41,685 bases of DNA from the NCBI GenBank assembly GCA_027068365.1, contig JAMOTQ010000064.1:1-41685 (forward strand), written 5' to 3'. Made by a program: the position numbers and the translations under genes. The notes beneath the pieces are model-generated. The model saw nothing but the letters and a program-made list of their open reading frames with translations. It ran no database searches and was not told where the DNA came from. This DNA is from Methanocaldococcus sp. Lineage in GTDB: Archaea > AGJL01 > Methanococci > Methanococcales > Methanocaldococcaceae. Positions within the stretch are counted from its first letter, which is position 1. Every line of letters begins with the position of its first letter. Shown here piece by piece: positions 1-8,721 of the stretch.

Positions 1-595
1 ATGCATCTTTACAGGCATTTATTTTTATTCCATTCTCTAAGATTTCTAAATAGGTATTAAATTTTTTCTTTGCTTTATAAACTCTCTCCCCAACATCTCC
101 CTCTACGGGGTCTCCAAGCATAATTAATAAATCTCCTCCCTTAGCCCCTCCATCTCTTATTATCAAATTTTCATCAATTAACTCCCCAAAAACAGCTACT
201 GAAATGCAAGATTTTAGTTCTTCAACTGTCTGTGTATTTCCTCCAATTATTGGAATATTTAAACCTATACTCTGTTTTCTTAAACCATCAACAGCCAATT
301 TTATTTCATCTTCATTTTTTGCTTGAATGGCATTTAATGCAAATCTTGGCTTAGCCCCCATTGCCACAACATCACAGGCAGTGTGAATTAATGCTGTCTT
401 AGCCCCTAATTTTAAAGGATAAGGTCCTTCCATATTAATAACCATGTTTTTTACAACTACTGCATCATCTCCTGCTTTAATTCCACTTTTTAAATCATCA
501 ATTAAATCATCAAAGTGCCAAAATGCCTTTCTTGGATAGTTTGTTTCTAATAAATGATTTATAGCCATTTTTAGCTCGTATTCAAAACTTTCCAT
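1..595 (-). CDS. AIR synthase-related protein (PurM/HypE/SelD/ThiL superfamily), C-terminus cut by window edge
   Basis: Reading the minus strand from an ATG at 595, preceded by the ribosome site GGTGTAAGT, gives 198 open codons that run off the left edge. The protein has the N-terminal layout of the PurM/HypE/SelD/ThiL superfamily: an early acidic stretch with GDDA (about residues 42-45), a TACDVVAMGA segment, PIIGGNTQT, and a later GDLLIMLGDP strand that starts the second half. These enzymes bind ATP and phosphorylate or aminate small substrates; the exact reaction cannot be told from the fold. It resembles the stand-alone AIR-synthase-like proteins common in methanogens. The C-terminal domain is missing only because the window ends. 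Confidence 0.75.
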   Translation of the reverse strand, partial: MESFEYELKMAINHLLETNYPRKAFWHFDDLIDDLKSGIKAGDDAVVVKNMVINMEGPYPLKLGAKTALIHTACDVVAMGAKPRFALNAIQAKNEDEIKLAVDGLRKQSIGLNIPIIGGNTQTVEELKSCISVAVFGELIDENLIIRDGGAKGGDLLIMLGDPVEGDVGERVYKAKKKFNTYLEILENGIKINACKDA

Positions 596-643
596 ACTTA
601 CACCAAATTTTCCAACTCTTTTTATAGAATTTTCGCTTTATAT

Positions 644-1741
644 TTATTCATTTCTTAATGCTTTTATAGGGTCTAATTTCGATGCTTTATAGGCAGGATA
701 TAAGGCAGAGATTAAAGACGTTAAAATTCCAAAGAAAATTCCAATGAGCATGTATATTATTGCATAATAGGACAATGAAGTTTTTAATAGATAATGAACA
801 ATTAAATAACCAAAGAATAAACTCAAAAATGCACCAATTAAAGAACCAATAATCCCCAAAATTAACGCCTCATATAAAAATAATATAATAATATCTTTTT
901 TTGAAGCTCCAATACTCCTCATTACTCCAATTTCCTTTGTTCTCTCAACAACGCTCATTAACATAACGTTTCCAATCCCAATACCCGCAACCAATAAAGA
1001 AATTGCCCCAATTCCCATTAAAAAGTAAGAAACCTTAGTTATAACACCATTAATTGCTTCTAATATAGAATTTAGGGCTATTATAATGCATTTTTTCTCC
1101 TTTTTGTTTAAAATTCTTTCTGTTTCTTTTTTTATTTTATCTATGTTATTTATATCCCTAACATATAGGATTATTCTTGAATATTTCTTTTCTCCGTATA
1201 ATCTCTTATATGTTTTTGCTGTTAAGATTAAAGAATTGTCTGGAAATAAATAGGTGCTGTTATATATTCCACTTACTCTAAATGAGATATTTTTAATTAC
1301 TAACTGATTTCCAATATTTATTTCATTAGCCTTAGAAAAAAAGGTATCAACAGCGGCAGATGTATCTGAGATTTTTACTTTTAGATTTAAATAGTTTATA
1401 TCATCTTTATCAATACCAAAAATATTTGTATAAATCCTCCTATTCTTTCCTTTTATATAAACAAAGTCAGAAGTGGCATAGATAGGAATAACTTCACAAT
1501 TTAAAACTCTTAGTTTTTCAACATCTTTTTTATCAAAAGAAGTGTATCCATTTTGATAATTTGGAAAGACAATTATATAATTGGATATACTTCCCAAATT
1601 TTCCATAATTCCCTGCTTTAATCCTCCCCCCAATATTCCCAATGAAGATATTGCCGCAACTCCAATAATTATTCCCAATAAAGCTAAAATACTCCTCAAT
1701 AAATTTCTTTTTAAATTTCTCTTTGCCAGTTCAAAATACAT
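644..1741 (-). CDS. MacB/LolC-type ABC transporter permease
   Basis: A 365-residue membrane protein with FtsX/MacB permease topology: one transmembrane helix near residues 15-38, a soluble domain of about 200 residues outside the membrane, and three C-terminal helices from about residue 238 to 350. The stretch EIGVMRSIGASKKDI between the last helices is the typical coupling segment contacting the ATPase, and the C-terminus PAYKASKLDPIKALR is diagnostic of the family. The ATG at 1741 overlaps the TGA of the ATPase gene by one base (TGATG), so the two are translationally coupled. A TTG codon just upstream is less likely because GGGGGAG lies at the right distance from the ATG. It is inferred to act with the neighbouring ATPase in mechanotransmission-type export or release of lipid, peptide or protein. 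Confidence 0.9.
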   Translation of the reverse strand: MYFELAKRNLKRNLLRSILALLGIIIGVAAISSLGILGGGLKQGIMENLGSISNYIIVFPNYQNGYTSFDKKDVEKLRVLNCEVIPIYATSDFVYIKGKNRRIYTNIFGIDKDDINYLNLKVKISDTSAAVDTFFSKANEINIGNQLVIKNISFRVSGIYNSTYLFPDNSLILTAKTYKRLYGEKKYSRIILYVRDINNIDKIKKETERILNKKEKKCIIIALNSILEAINGVITKVSYFLMGIGAISLLVAGIGIGNVMLMSVVERTKEIGVMRSIGASKKDIIILFLYEALILGIIGSLIGAFLSLFFGYLIVHYLLKTSLSYYAIIYMLIGIFFGILTSLISALYPAYKASKLDPIKALRNE

Positions 1742-2436
1742 CAATCTCCCCCTAACTTTTCTTCCCTCTCAATCTCCCCATCTTTTAAATAAACAATTCT
1801 ATCTCCAAATCTTGCAACATTTATGTCATGAGTTACAACAACAACTGTTTTTCCTTCTTCATTTAGTTTTTTTAATAATTGCATTATTTTCTCTCCTGTT
1901 TTGCTATCTAATGCACCAGTTGGTTCATCCGCCAATATAATTGGTGGATTATTTGCCAAAGCCCTCGCTATTGCTACTCTTTGCTGTTGTCCCCCACTTA
2001 ATTGGTTTGGTTTATGGTTGGCAAATTTTTCCTCTAACTCAGCCATTTTTAGACATTTTAAAGCCCTTTTCCTTCTTTCTTCTTCACTCATTGAATTCCT
2101 ATACTTAAAAATTAGTGGAAGTTCAACATTCTCCAATGCGGTTAATATTGGGATTAGATTAAATTGCTGAAAGACAAAACCAATTTTATCCCTCCTAATT
2201 TTTGTTAATCCATCATCATCTAAATCATTTGTTTTTATATTGTCGATATAAACCTCTCCCTCTGTTGGTTTGTCTAAACAACCAATAATATTTAACATTG
2301 TTGATTTTCCACTGCCAGAAGGTCCCATTATAGAAACAAATTCCCCCTCTTTTATATTCAGGTTTATATTTTTTAGAGCATAGATAATTTCTTCTCCCAT
2401 TTTGTATGTTTTTGTTACATTTTTGAGTTTAATCAT
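1741..2436 (-). CDS. ABC transporter ATPase, MJ0796/LolD/MacB type
   Basis: A 231-residue nucleotide-binding subunit with every canonical motif: Walker A GPSGSGKST at 38-46, Q-loop Gln90, signature LSGGQ at 146-150, Walker B ILAD with catalytic Glu171, D-loop SKT after GALD, and switch His203. Length, order and the position of Glu171 match MJ0796 of M. jannaschii, the structurally studied ABC dimer. It would form an ATP-driven homodimer on the cytoplasmic face and move the permease encoded immediately downstream. The ribosome site AGGGGAAATT precedes the ATG. The gene follows a COG1361-type secreted protein, which suggests the transporter handles envelope components; the substrate is unknown. 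Confidence 0.97.
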   Translation of the reverse strand: MIKLKNVTKTYKMGEEIIYALKNINLNIKEGEFVSIMGPSGSGKSTMLNIIGCLDKPTEGEVYIDNIKTNDLDDDGLTKIRRDKIGFVFQQFNLIPILTALENVELPLIFKYRNSMSEEERRKRALKCLKMAELEEKFANHKPNQLSGGQQQRVAIARALANNPPIILADEPTGALDSKTGEKIMQLLKKLNEEGKTVVVVTHDINVARFGDRIVYLKDGEIEREEKLGGD

Positions 2437-2504
2437 AATTTCCCCTAAAATTTTTAAATTATTCTATTACAATAAAAATATTGGTATTTATGCCAAAATT
2501 GAAA

Positions 2505-2520
2505 TAAATGAATTCATTTA
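2505..2520. promoter_or_regulatory. 16-bp perfect palindrome upstream of the ABC ATPase gene
   Basis: TAAATGAATTCATTTA is a perfect palindrome lying in the 94-bp gap between the secreted-protein gene and the ATPase gene, about 70 bp before the ATPase start. The position would suit an operator for a promoter internal to the operon. There is no second copy nearby, and AT-rich palindromes can arise by chance. Confidence 0.25.
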
Positions 2521-2530
2521 CTTCATAATC

Positions 2531-4042
2531 TCACTTTTTCTTTACGAATCCCCTATAAATTAAATATATAACTCCAATACAAAACATAACAGCTATTCCA
2601 ACAACTAAATAATTAACCTCATCTTTATTTCCATTTTTTAAAGAGATTATATTTTTATTAATTTTTATTGTTTTATAAATGGATATTAAGTTGTTATTTT
2701 CATCCCTATATGTTATTTTAAGTGGAATCTCATTTACAACTCCTTTAATTTGACAGTGTAGTTCAAAACTTCCATAATCATCGGGATTTAATGTCCCTAC
2801 GAAATAGTTTTCATATGGCTTTTTTGGAATAATGTTTTTAGTTTTTTCAATTGAGATTAAAACACTCTTCGCCTTTCCAGTTCCAATATTGTCTATATCA
2901 CCTGTTATCTTTACTTCATTAAAGGAATTTTCTACATTAACCCCACTTAAAACTAAATCTGCCTTTCCTATGACATTTATAGTTAGGTTTTTCCTAATTT
3001 GATTATTATCAAAGTATAAAATTATAGGAAGGGAGGTAATTCCCTCTTTATCTACTTTTATCTGGAAAGAGATATTTTTTATTTCCCCCTTTTTGATAAA
3101 TATGGGTTTTTGGTTATCCCCTACAAAGTATTTATTTATTTGGACTACAAAAAGGGAATCTTTGTAATTATTTTTTATTGAAATTGTTAAATTTTCTATC
3201 TTTCCAATTGTAATTATTGGATTTTTTATATTTAATGATATTAAATCGTTTGGAAATACATTGAATGTTAAAATTCCCGTCTCTTCAACTATATTTTTAT
3301 TTTTATAAGTCATGGTTTCTGTTTTTGAGTCCCCGTTTATTGTCTCTGATTTTTGAGTTAATTCCAATAAGTTATAAGGATTTTTGTAGGTTATTTTATA
3401 AGTTATAGAATAAACTCCTTCTTTTTTTGCAAATACCGTTAATGGGATATAGGTTGAGGTTTTTGGATTTAAAGAAGTTATTGTAAAAGCATTATTCCCT
3501 AAGACGACTATATTTTTTGAGTTCTTAAATTCTACTTTAATATTTTCTGCTGTTCCAGTTCCTTTGTTTGTTAATAGTAAAAGGATTTTATTATTACCAA
3601 CTTTTAAGATGTTATTATTGCTTTCTATAACTAAGTTTGCTTTTCCTCTAACTGGAAGGGTAAAGATTCTATTTTCAGAGTATTGTTGTTTATCTCTTGT
3701 GTAGTTGCAATAAACTATCATCTTATAATCATAATTTGGAGTATTTGGCTTTATTTTTATTATAAAGTGGGCAACTTCAAGCTCTGAGGGAAAAATATGC
3801 CCTATCCATTGTTTTCCTTTAATAATTTTAATATATTTTTTAGATATTTGATTACTTGGTTTAATATAAACGACTGTGTTATTTATCTCCTTATCTGACT
3901 CTATTGTTATGTATAAATCATAAGTTTTTGACGGTTCTAAGTATTGTGCTTTGTAATCAATATTTTTAAAGATTATATAAGCTGAGTTTTGAGTTAAAAG
4001 AAATAAAAATAAAAAAATTACAAATATGTTTTTTAATTTCAC
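2531..4042 (-). CDS. Secreted, membrane-anchored COG1361/CARDB-type S-layer-like protein
   Basis: About 503 residues. The N-terminus (KLKNIFVIFLFLFLLTQNS) is a signal peptide, and the C-terminus has a single transmembrane helix followed by RGFVKKK, so the bulk is outside the cell and tail-anchored. The body consists of beta-rich repeats of about 110-130 residues, with recurrent ADLV/ANLV strand starts and NKGTGTAENIKV or NIGTGKAKSVLI segments typical of archaeal COG1361/CARDB domains. The reading frame can be extended to a GTG at 4054, but GGGGGAG followed by GTG at 4042 is the more likely start. It sits between a Yip1 membrane gene (3-15 bp gap) and the ABC ATPase on the same strand. It may be an adhesin or a partner of the transporter; no enzymatic motif is seen. 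Confidence 0.8.
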   Translation of the reverse strand: MKLKNIFVIFLFLFLLTQNSAYIIFKNIDYKAQYLEPSKTYDLYITIESDKEINNTVVYIKPSNQISKKYIKIIKGKQWIGHIFPSELEVAHFIIKIKPNTPNYDYKMIVYCNYTRDKQQYSENRIFTLPVRGKANLVIESNNNILKVGNNKILLLLTNKGTGTAENIKVEFKNSKNIVVLGNNAFTITSLNPKTSTYIPLTVFAKKEGVYSITYKITYKNPYNLLELTQKSETINGDSKTETMTYKNKNIVEETGILTFNVFPNDLISLNIKNPIITIGKIENLTISIKNNYKDSLFVVQINKYFVGDNQKPIFIKKGEIKNISFQIKVDKEGITSLPIILYFDNNQIRKNLTINVIGKADLVLSGVNVENSFNEVKITGDIDNIGTGKAKSVLISIEKTKNIIPKKPYENYFVGTLNPDDYGSFELHCQIKGVVNEIPLKITYRDENNNLISIYKTIKINKNIISLKNGNKDEVNYLVVGIAVMFCIGVIYLIYRGFVKKK

Positions 4043-4057
4043 AATCTCCCCCACAAT

Positions 4058-4717
4058 TTATAAGAATTTCAATACATTATAAAGTTGATACAACCCAAAT
4101 ATAACTGTTGGTATTAAGGCAGTTATAAATGCCTTTTTTAAATCCAAGTTTCTTGCATAATTAATTGCATAAGTCCATATATACAAATTCCATATGGTTA
4201 CAGCAAAACCAATTACTGCATTAGTATATATCAATGTCTTTGGAAATATTTGTTTCATAATCATTTTAATGATGACTGGATTTTGTAGTTGAGATATAGT
4301 TAATTGTGGGATGTGAATTTGAGATAAATAGTAATAAGCAATGGGGATTGTTATTATAGCCCCAATTATGTTTGGTAGAAATCCATAGCCAGTAAATGAT
4401 AGAGTTTTCTTAAAACTCCCCTCTCCTTTAAATATTATTGAAATGAGATGCATAACCCCAGCTATAATTAGCCATGAAACAATTCCACCAATAAATGCTG
4501 ATATTAAAGTAATAATCTTGGTAAATGCCAATACTTGCTGATATTGTGGAGGGAAGATTTTATATATAAATGAGAATGAGGTTGATATATAGGCAGAGAT
4601 TGATATTAATATAGAAAAGATTAAAACAATTAAAAATGGCTCTTTTAGAGAGATATCTTTTTGAGAGAGTTTTTTGAAGAATGTCTCTGGATTTGTTAGT
4701 GCCTCTATTATATTCAT
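4058..4717 (-). CDS. Yip1-domain multi-pass membrane protein
   Basis: A 219-residue protein with about five hydrophobic helices. The N-terminus (EALTNPETFFKKLSQKDISL) has the LxxPxxFF pattern that opens archaeal Yip1-family proteins. I chose the ATG at 4717, four codons into the longer frame, because GGTGG lies 6 bases before it. It is the first gene of the block leading to the secreted protein and ABC transporter. A homologous gene lies upstream at 4995-5633 with the remains of a SpoIIM gene between them, so the Yip1/SpoIIM unit appears to have been duplicated. Function is unknown beyond membrane location. Confidence 0.8.
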   Translation of the reverse strand: MNIIEALTNPETFFKKLSQKDISLKEPFLIVLIFSILISISAYISTSFSFIYKIFPPQYQQVLAFTKIITLISAFIGGIVSWLIIAGVMHLISIIFKGEGSFKKTLSFTGYGFLPNIIGAIITIPIAYYYLSQIHIPQLTISQLQNPVIIKMIMKQIFPKTLIYTNAVIGFAVTIWNLYIWTYAINYARNLDLKKAFITALIPTVIFGLYQLYNVLKFL

Positions 4718-4763
4718 TAATACCACCTATTAGATTTTTCAATGATTGTATTTGTTACTTTAA

Positions 4764-4955
4764 CTATTTAAATCTTACGTTAGTTAGTAGATAAGTGGCT
4801 ATCTTTGGAGTGATATAAACTTCAATAAAAGCGGCTATGATGATTAGAATTATTGAGATTAGAGATAATTTTAAAAACTCTTTAATATCTTCTTCCGTTA
4901 TTGGTTTTTCTTTCTTATCTAAGAGATAGAGAGTTACTTCATAAGGAATTTTGAA
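4764..4955 (-). pseudogene. C-terminal fragment of a SpoIIM/DUF95 membrane protein
   Basis: The minus strand encodes FKIPYEVTLYLLDKKEKPI through the final helix and ends at TAG 4764-4766. It matches only the last ~64 residues of the SpoIIM-like copies at 5647-6176 and 7323-7886. No start codon or N-terminal half precedes it. Upstream sequence runs directly into the stop codon of the next Yip1 gene, in the same frame. The terminal ~130 bp (4766-4895) look identical, by eye, to 7325-7454, which implies recent duplication or gene conversion. Confidence 0.75.
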
Positions 4956-4994
4956 GTCAGTAGTTGCATATATTCTCTTTAAGAAAAAATTAAA

Positions 4995-5633
4995 CTAAAT
5001 TAATATATAAAAACTTACCCATACTAATGACAACGCTACCGTAATAACCAGTACTTTTAGAAATCTCACATTGAATAGCTGTTTTAATCCCTCAGCCCAA
5101 AGTAAAGAACTCCATAAATGCGATAGTATAATAATTATCATTAATAAATAACTAACCTCTTTAGAAACTACTAATGTACTTGCTGCAAGTATATATTGTG
5201 GATGATTTTGTACAATATGTAATATTTCATGGGGAATATTTAACATACAAATAAACCATACAATTGAATAAATAACATTACCAAATATTAATGGAAGAAA
5301 TCCATAGCTAACAACTTCCAATGTTTTTTTAAAATCTCTCGTTTTTTTAAATATTATTTTTATAACTACCCAAAATATTGTTGACAAAACTATCCACAAT
5401 AAGAAAGACACTAAAATTCCAAAAACAAAAAACATTGTGAATAAAATCAATACAACAACTCTATCACCCGTATCCGGGATATAATTCAAAAATCTTATAT
5501 ACGGTAGTGAGGACTGAAAAAATATAGAAAATCCAAATACTAATATAATAATAAATGGAATCTTTAAGTTAGCTGGATGTTCTACAACTTTAGAAAAAAA
5601 TTCCTTTGGATTTAATATTAAATTTATTATCAT
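4995..5633 (-). CDS. Yip1-domain multi-pass membrane protein, second copy
   Basis: A 212-residue, very hydrophobic protein with about five transmembrane helices. It opens with INLILNPKEFFSKV, the same LxxPxxFF signature as the gene at 4058-4717, and shares the central FKKTLEVVSYGFLPLIFGN motif with it (compare FKKTLSFTGYGFLPNIIGA). GGAGG sits 6 bases before the ATG at 5633; a GTG one codon earlier is possible. The stop codon is followed in frame by the truncated SpoIIM fragment. It probably arose by tandem duplication of a Yip1-SpoIIM pair and is divergent enough to be old. Confidence 0.8.
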   Translation of the reverse strand: MIINLILNPKEFFSKVVEHPANLKIPFIIILVFGFSIFFQSSLPYIRFLNYIPDTGDRVVVLILFTMFFVFGILVSFLLWIVLSTIFWVVIKIIFKKTRDFKKTLEVVSYGFLPLIFGNVIYSIVWFICMLNIPHEILHIVQNHPQYILAASTLVVSKEVSYLLMIIIILSHLWSSLLWAEGLKQLFNVRFLKVLVITVALSLVWVSFYILI

Positions 5634-5646
5634 CACCCCCCTCCAA

Positions 5647-6176
5647 TTATAATAATGAAAGTTTAGGAGTTATATAAACCTCTATAAAAGCTGCTATAAC
5701 TATTAAAATTATTGAAATAAAAGATAGTTCTAAGAATTCTTTTATGTCTCCCTCTGTTATAGGTTTTTCTTTCTTATCTAAAAGATAGAGAGTTATTTCA
5801 TAAGGAATTTTAAATCCAGCTACTGCTGATATTAAAATAGCAGGGATTTCGAAAATACCGTGTGGAAGGACTAAAGCGGTTATTAATTTTAACGGTTCGT
5901 TAGTTAGTGAGATAGAACCGATTAAGACACCAACATTAAAACCATTTATATTAGATTTATAAACGTAGATAAACCGAAGGTTATAGAGCCAGCTAACATT
6001 AGGAAGATAACTTTTAAGTTGTTTGTTAGAATTATAGGTAAGTTAAATTCTATTTTAGGTTTGTAGTTAGATAACTCTTTATCATTAATTTTTGATAAGT
6101 TTTTTATTGATATCAAGCCAAAAATAAAACCTAATGAGAAGATTGTAAGAGTTAAAATTATCGGTAGTTTATTCAT
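5647..6176 (-). pseudogene. SpoIIM/DUF95 membrane protein gene, frameshifted
   Basis: The first part starts at ATG 6176 (after GTGAAACC) and encodes 76 residues ending STFINLI. A frameshift near 5944 then moves the homologous reading to another frame, continuing NGFNVGVLIGS, then LPHGIFEIPAILISA, and ending ITPKLSLL at 5647-5649. The intact family (COG1300, stage II sporulation protein M) has about 180-190 residues with several membrane helices and the PHGxxEIPAxxI motif, all of which is recoverable across the two frames. Either the gene is dead or it contains a sequencing error; the neighbouring copies are also damaged, which favours decay. Confidence 0.75.
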
Positions 6177-6200
6177 GGTTTCACTGATGTTTTAATTTAT

Positions 6201-6395
6201 CTACTTATATTTTTGCATAGTTTTGTTACAATAAAATTTATATCCGATATATATAATATTTAATAAAATCACTAATATTGTCAGTTCCATTACCAATATC
6301 TCATATGGGTGTTTTAAATTATATTCTAATATAGAAAGGGTTAAAATTATTATAATCAAAATACCATCATATCTATCTATTTTTCTATCATCCAT
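6201..6395 (-). CDS. Small two-helix membrane protein, unknown
   Basis: 64 residues: a charged N-terminus MDDRKIDRYDG, two hydrophobic helices (about 12-24 and 33-52), and a basic tail NKTMQKYK. GAGGATGAT precedes the ATG. It lies just upstream of the frameshifted SpoIIM gene on the same strand, 24 bp away. I do not recognise a family. Short membrane proteins like this recur in the island (see 8365-8562 and 7894-8289). Confidence 0.55.
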   Translation of the reverse strand: MDDRKIDRYDGILIIIILTLSILEYNLKHPYEILVMELTILVILLNIIYIGYKFYCNKTMQKYK

Positions 6396-6469
6396 AATAT
6401 CATCCTCGAATAAAAAATAAAAATAAAATATAAAGCATTAAGCCGCTACAAAAACACCTATATAGCAAT

Positions 6470-6559
6470 GCGTCATCACCAACTATTTTTTAATTTTTTT
6501 ATAGTTAATTTTAATACAAAACACTATATATATAATTACAATTTAAATCAAATAGTAAA
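6470..6559. repeat. ~90-bp direct repeat, left copy
   Basis: This AT-rich segment, beginning GCGTCATC and ending AATAGTAAA, recurs in the same orientation at 10129-10217 with about two differences (one base and one T in a poly-T run). Weaker similarity (TAAAGTAGTTTA) continues about 60 bp beyond both copies. The pair encloses the toxin-antitoxin genes, one SpoIIM copy, small membrane genes and the insertion sequence. The surrounding gap from 6396 to 6635 holds no gene. Confidence 0.85.
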
Positions 6560-6635
6560 GCATTTATACAGAAATATATACTTCATCAAGAACTTTAATA
6601 AGTATAAAAAATTAAAGTAGTTTATATTAGTAAAA

Positions 6636-7094
6636 TTAGTAAATTATTTCAATAAAATCTACTTTTTCAAAGTCGGAGTCAAAAGTAGCTAATTTATTTA
6701 TTCCGTAATATTTACACGTAGCAATGATTATCGCATCATTCGTTAGAAGGTTGTATTTTTCACCCATTTCAGAAGATAATTTTAGAACTTCCCAATTAGT
6801 ATCTAACACTTTTAAATAGCACATTTTAATCATTTCATCAAATTTTTCTTTAACTTCTCTATATACCCAAGAATATCTATTTAAATTCTCTTTCAAATCA
6901 TAAACTCCTTTAATTCCATCCTCCAACGCTATATTAAACGTCACCTTAAACATTGTTTCAGAAAAAACAATTGGATTTATACACAACATGAAATCATCGT
7001 TTATTAGTTTAGATAATAATTTATGAGCTTTCTCATCTCCAACAAACAATCCGACCATAACCGAAGAATCTACAAAAACATTAGAGGGATTCAT
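6636..7094 (-). CDS. PIN-domain ribonuclease toxin, VapC-like
   Basis: 152 residues with the PIN-domain acidic set: Asp9 in VFVDSSV, Glu46 in VFSETMF, Asp120 in LLTNDAIIIATC, and Asp139 in ATFDSDF. These residues coordinate metal ions for RNA cleavage in VapC toxins. The ATG at 7094 lies inside the last codons of the upstream antitoxin gene (14-bp overlap), the usual antitoxin-first arrangement. All catalytic residues are present, so the toxin is probably active. Its RNA target cannot be inferred. Confidence 0.9.
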   Translation of the reverse strand: MNPSNVFVDSSVMVGLFVGDEKAHKLLSKLINDDFMLCINPIVFSETMFKVTFNIALEDGIKGVYDLKENLNRYSWVYREVKEKFDEMIKMCYLKVLDTNWEVLKLSSEMGEKYNLLTNDAIIIATCKYYGINKLATFDSDFEKVDFIEIIY

Positions 7095-7278
7095 AATATG
7101 CCTCTTTTAATTTTTTATAATCAATAGTTTTACACTTTTTTATTACCAATGACTTTAAAAACTCTTCCACATTGTTATCGATAATTTTAATTTTCAATTT
7201 CTTCTTATCCTTTATTTTTAATGGTTTTAATGGTTTTAAAACACCATCTTCATAAATAACTTCAATAATATCTGACAT
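7081..7278 (-). CDS. VapB-like antitoxin, DUF104/AF2212 family
   Basis: 65 residues starting SDIIEVIYEDGVLKPLKPL, the hallmark of the DUF104/AF2212 antitoxins (short beta N-terminus IEAIYENGVLKPL-type, then a helical toxin-binding tail). The longer frame back to 7320 is not used: GGTGG followed by TTAAA sits directly before the ATG at 7278. The 3' end overlaps the PIN toxin gene by 14 bp, which ensures coupled synthesis. The protein would bind and neutralise the downstream nuclease and may autoregulate the pair. Confidence 0.85.
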   Translation of the reverse strand: MSDIIEVIYEDGVLKPLKPLKIKDKKKLKIKIIDNNVEEFLKSLVIKKCKTIDYKKLKEAYYESL

Positions 7279-7322
7279 TTTAACCACCAAAAAAAAACAT
7301 AATATAAAATTAAGTTCCATTT

Positions 7323-7886
7323 TTATTTAAATCTTACGTTAGTTAGTAGATAAGTGGCTATCTTTGGAGTGATATAAACTTCAATAAAAGCGGCTATGAT
7401 GATTAGAATTATTGAGATTAGAGATAATTTTAAAAACTCTTTAATATCTTCTTCTGTAAGTGGTTTTTCTTTTTTATCTAATAAGTAGAGAGTTACTTTG
7501 TAAGGAATTTTAAATCCAGCTGCTGCTGATATTAACATAGCAGGAATTTCGAAAATGCCGTGTGGAAGGATAAAACCGGCAATAAGTTTTAACGGCTCTT
7601 TAGTTAGAAAAGTAGAGCCGATTAATAGACCAACGTTAAAACCATTGAACAATAAGTTTATAAAAGTAGATAATCCGAAGGTTATGACTCCTGCCAACAT
7701 TAGGAAGATAACTTTTAAGTTGTTTGTTAAGATTGTAGGGAAGTTAAAGTTTATTTTAGGTTTGTAATTGGATAAGTCCTTATCGTTAATTTTTGATAAA
7801 TCAGTTATGGCTATTCATCCAGAAATAAAACCTAACGAGAAGATTAGCAGAGTTAGAATTATCGGTATCTCCATAAGTACCTTCAT
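7323..7886 (-). pseudogene. SpoIIM/DUF95 membrane protein gene with one in-frame stop
   Basis: From ATG 7886 the frame reads KVLMEIPIILTLLIFSLGF and then hits TGA at 7815-7817 (codon 24). It stays open from there to TAA at 7323, giving 188 codons in all. The rest carries all family features: the NLKVIFLMLAGVITFG helix, LPHGIFEIPAMLISA and the C-terminal helix. An internal ATG at 7700 could give a 125-residue product lacking the first helix. At the TGA position the copy at 5647-6176 has leucine. This is the best preserved of the three copies and may have been inactivated recently. Confidence 0.7.
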
Positions 7887-7893
7887 GATTTCA

Positions 7894-8289
7894 CTATTTA
7901 TTTATGTTAATTTTTCTCTTCTCTTTTAAATATGTAAAATCGTTATATCTCATAAAAGATATGACTATAATAATCGATGGTACAATAAAAATCCATGTAC
8001 TGAGGTTTGTAGTGTAGATTACAAGGTATAATATAAGACCAACAAATATTGAATTATATAGTATCTTAGATATCGGATATTCGCTATTTTTGAATATCTT
8101 ATATTGTAGAATGTATTCTAAGAACAGTGCGCTAATCGCTATCCCAAAAACTAAACATATAGTTCTAATTAATGTATTATGCATATACAAACCAAAATAT
8201 TCGCATAATGATAAAAATATCATTATTATAAACCCACTAAAAAAAATCCACAACGGTATATGAATATTTGAGGAATTGTTATTATACAT
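7894..8289 (-). CDS. Four-helix membrane protein, unknown
   Basis: 131 residues from ATG 8289, chosen because GGGGTGG lies 4-5 bases before it; the frame can extend to 8328. It has about four hydrophobic helices and a basic tail (LKEKRKININK). It ends a few bases upstream of the SpoIIM copy at 7886, so the two were probably one transcription unit. I see no catalytic motif and do not recognise the family. Confidence 0.6.
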   Translation of the reverse strand: MYNNNSSNIHIPLWIFFSGFIIMIFLSLCEYFGLYMHNTLIRTICLVFGIAISALFLEYILQYKIFKNSEYPISKILYNSIFVGLILYLVIYTTNLSTWIFIVPSIIIVISFMRYNDFTYLKEKRKININK

Positions 8290-8364
8290 GATACCACCCC
8301 AATTAATATTACATAATCCCAAGTTCAAAGAACATTGTTGATATAAATACTTCAGATAATACTA

Positions 8365-8562
8365 TTAAATTAGAATATTATCTATAACATAACAAGCAAA
8401 TATAATTAGTAATATATAAATTGTACAACTAACAAATATAGTCGCAGATTTTTTAAAGTTGATAACTATTTTAGGTTTTAATAATACAATAGCTAAACCA
8501 GCAATAAACATTGTCCATAAATTTAATATTGCACGCCGATTTAAAAAAATAAATGACTCCAT
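8365..8562 (-). CDS. Small two-helix membrane protein, unknown
   Basis: 65 residues from ATG 8562 (GTGAT four bases upstream; the frame extends to 8586). Two hydrophobic helices at about 12-28 and 40-60 are joined by a basic loop (KPKIVINFKKS). It is the first gene of the small membrane cluster reading toward 7323 and lies about 70 bp from the left end of the insertion sequence. No family is recognised. Confidence 0.5.
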   Translation of the reverse strand: MESFIFLNRRAILNLWTMFIAGLAIVLLKPKIVINFKKSATIFVSCTIYILLIIFACYVIDNILI

Positions 8563-8721
8563 ATTAATCACTATTAATAATTTCATTATTTGCTATTTTA
8601 GTTATTTTATTGCTCATCAAATAAAAGAATGAAACTATAGTGTTTTTCAAAATGTTTTGGAAAAAGATATATAACACTTATTAACAAGAAATATCGATAA
8701 AAATTTTAGAGGGTGGTGTAA

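Noticed and set aside
1581-2170. Plus-strand open frames opposite the ABC transporter genes
   Set aside because: They mirror the conserved permease and ATPase and have no recognisable protein features.
7815-7817. In-frame TGA in the SpoIIM copy read as selenocysteine
   Set aside because: The aligned copy has leucine there, the position lies by a membrane helix, and no redox motif or nearby selenocysteine insertion element was seen; decay is simpler.
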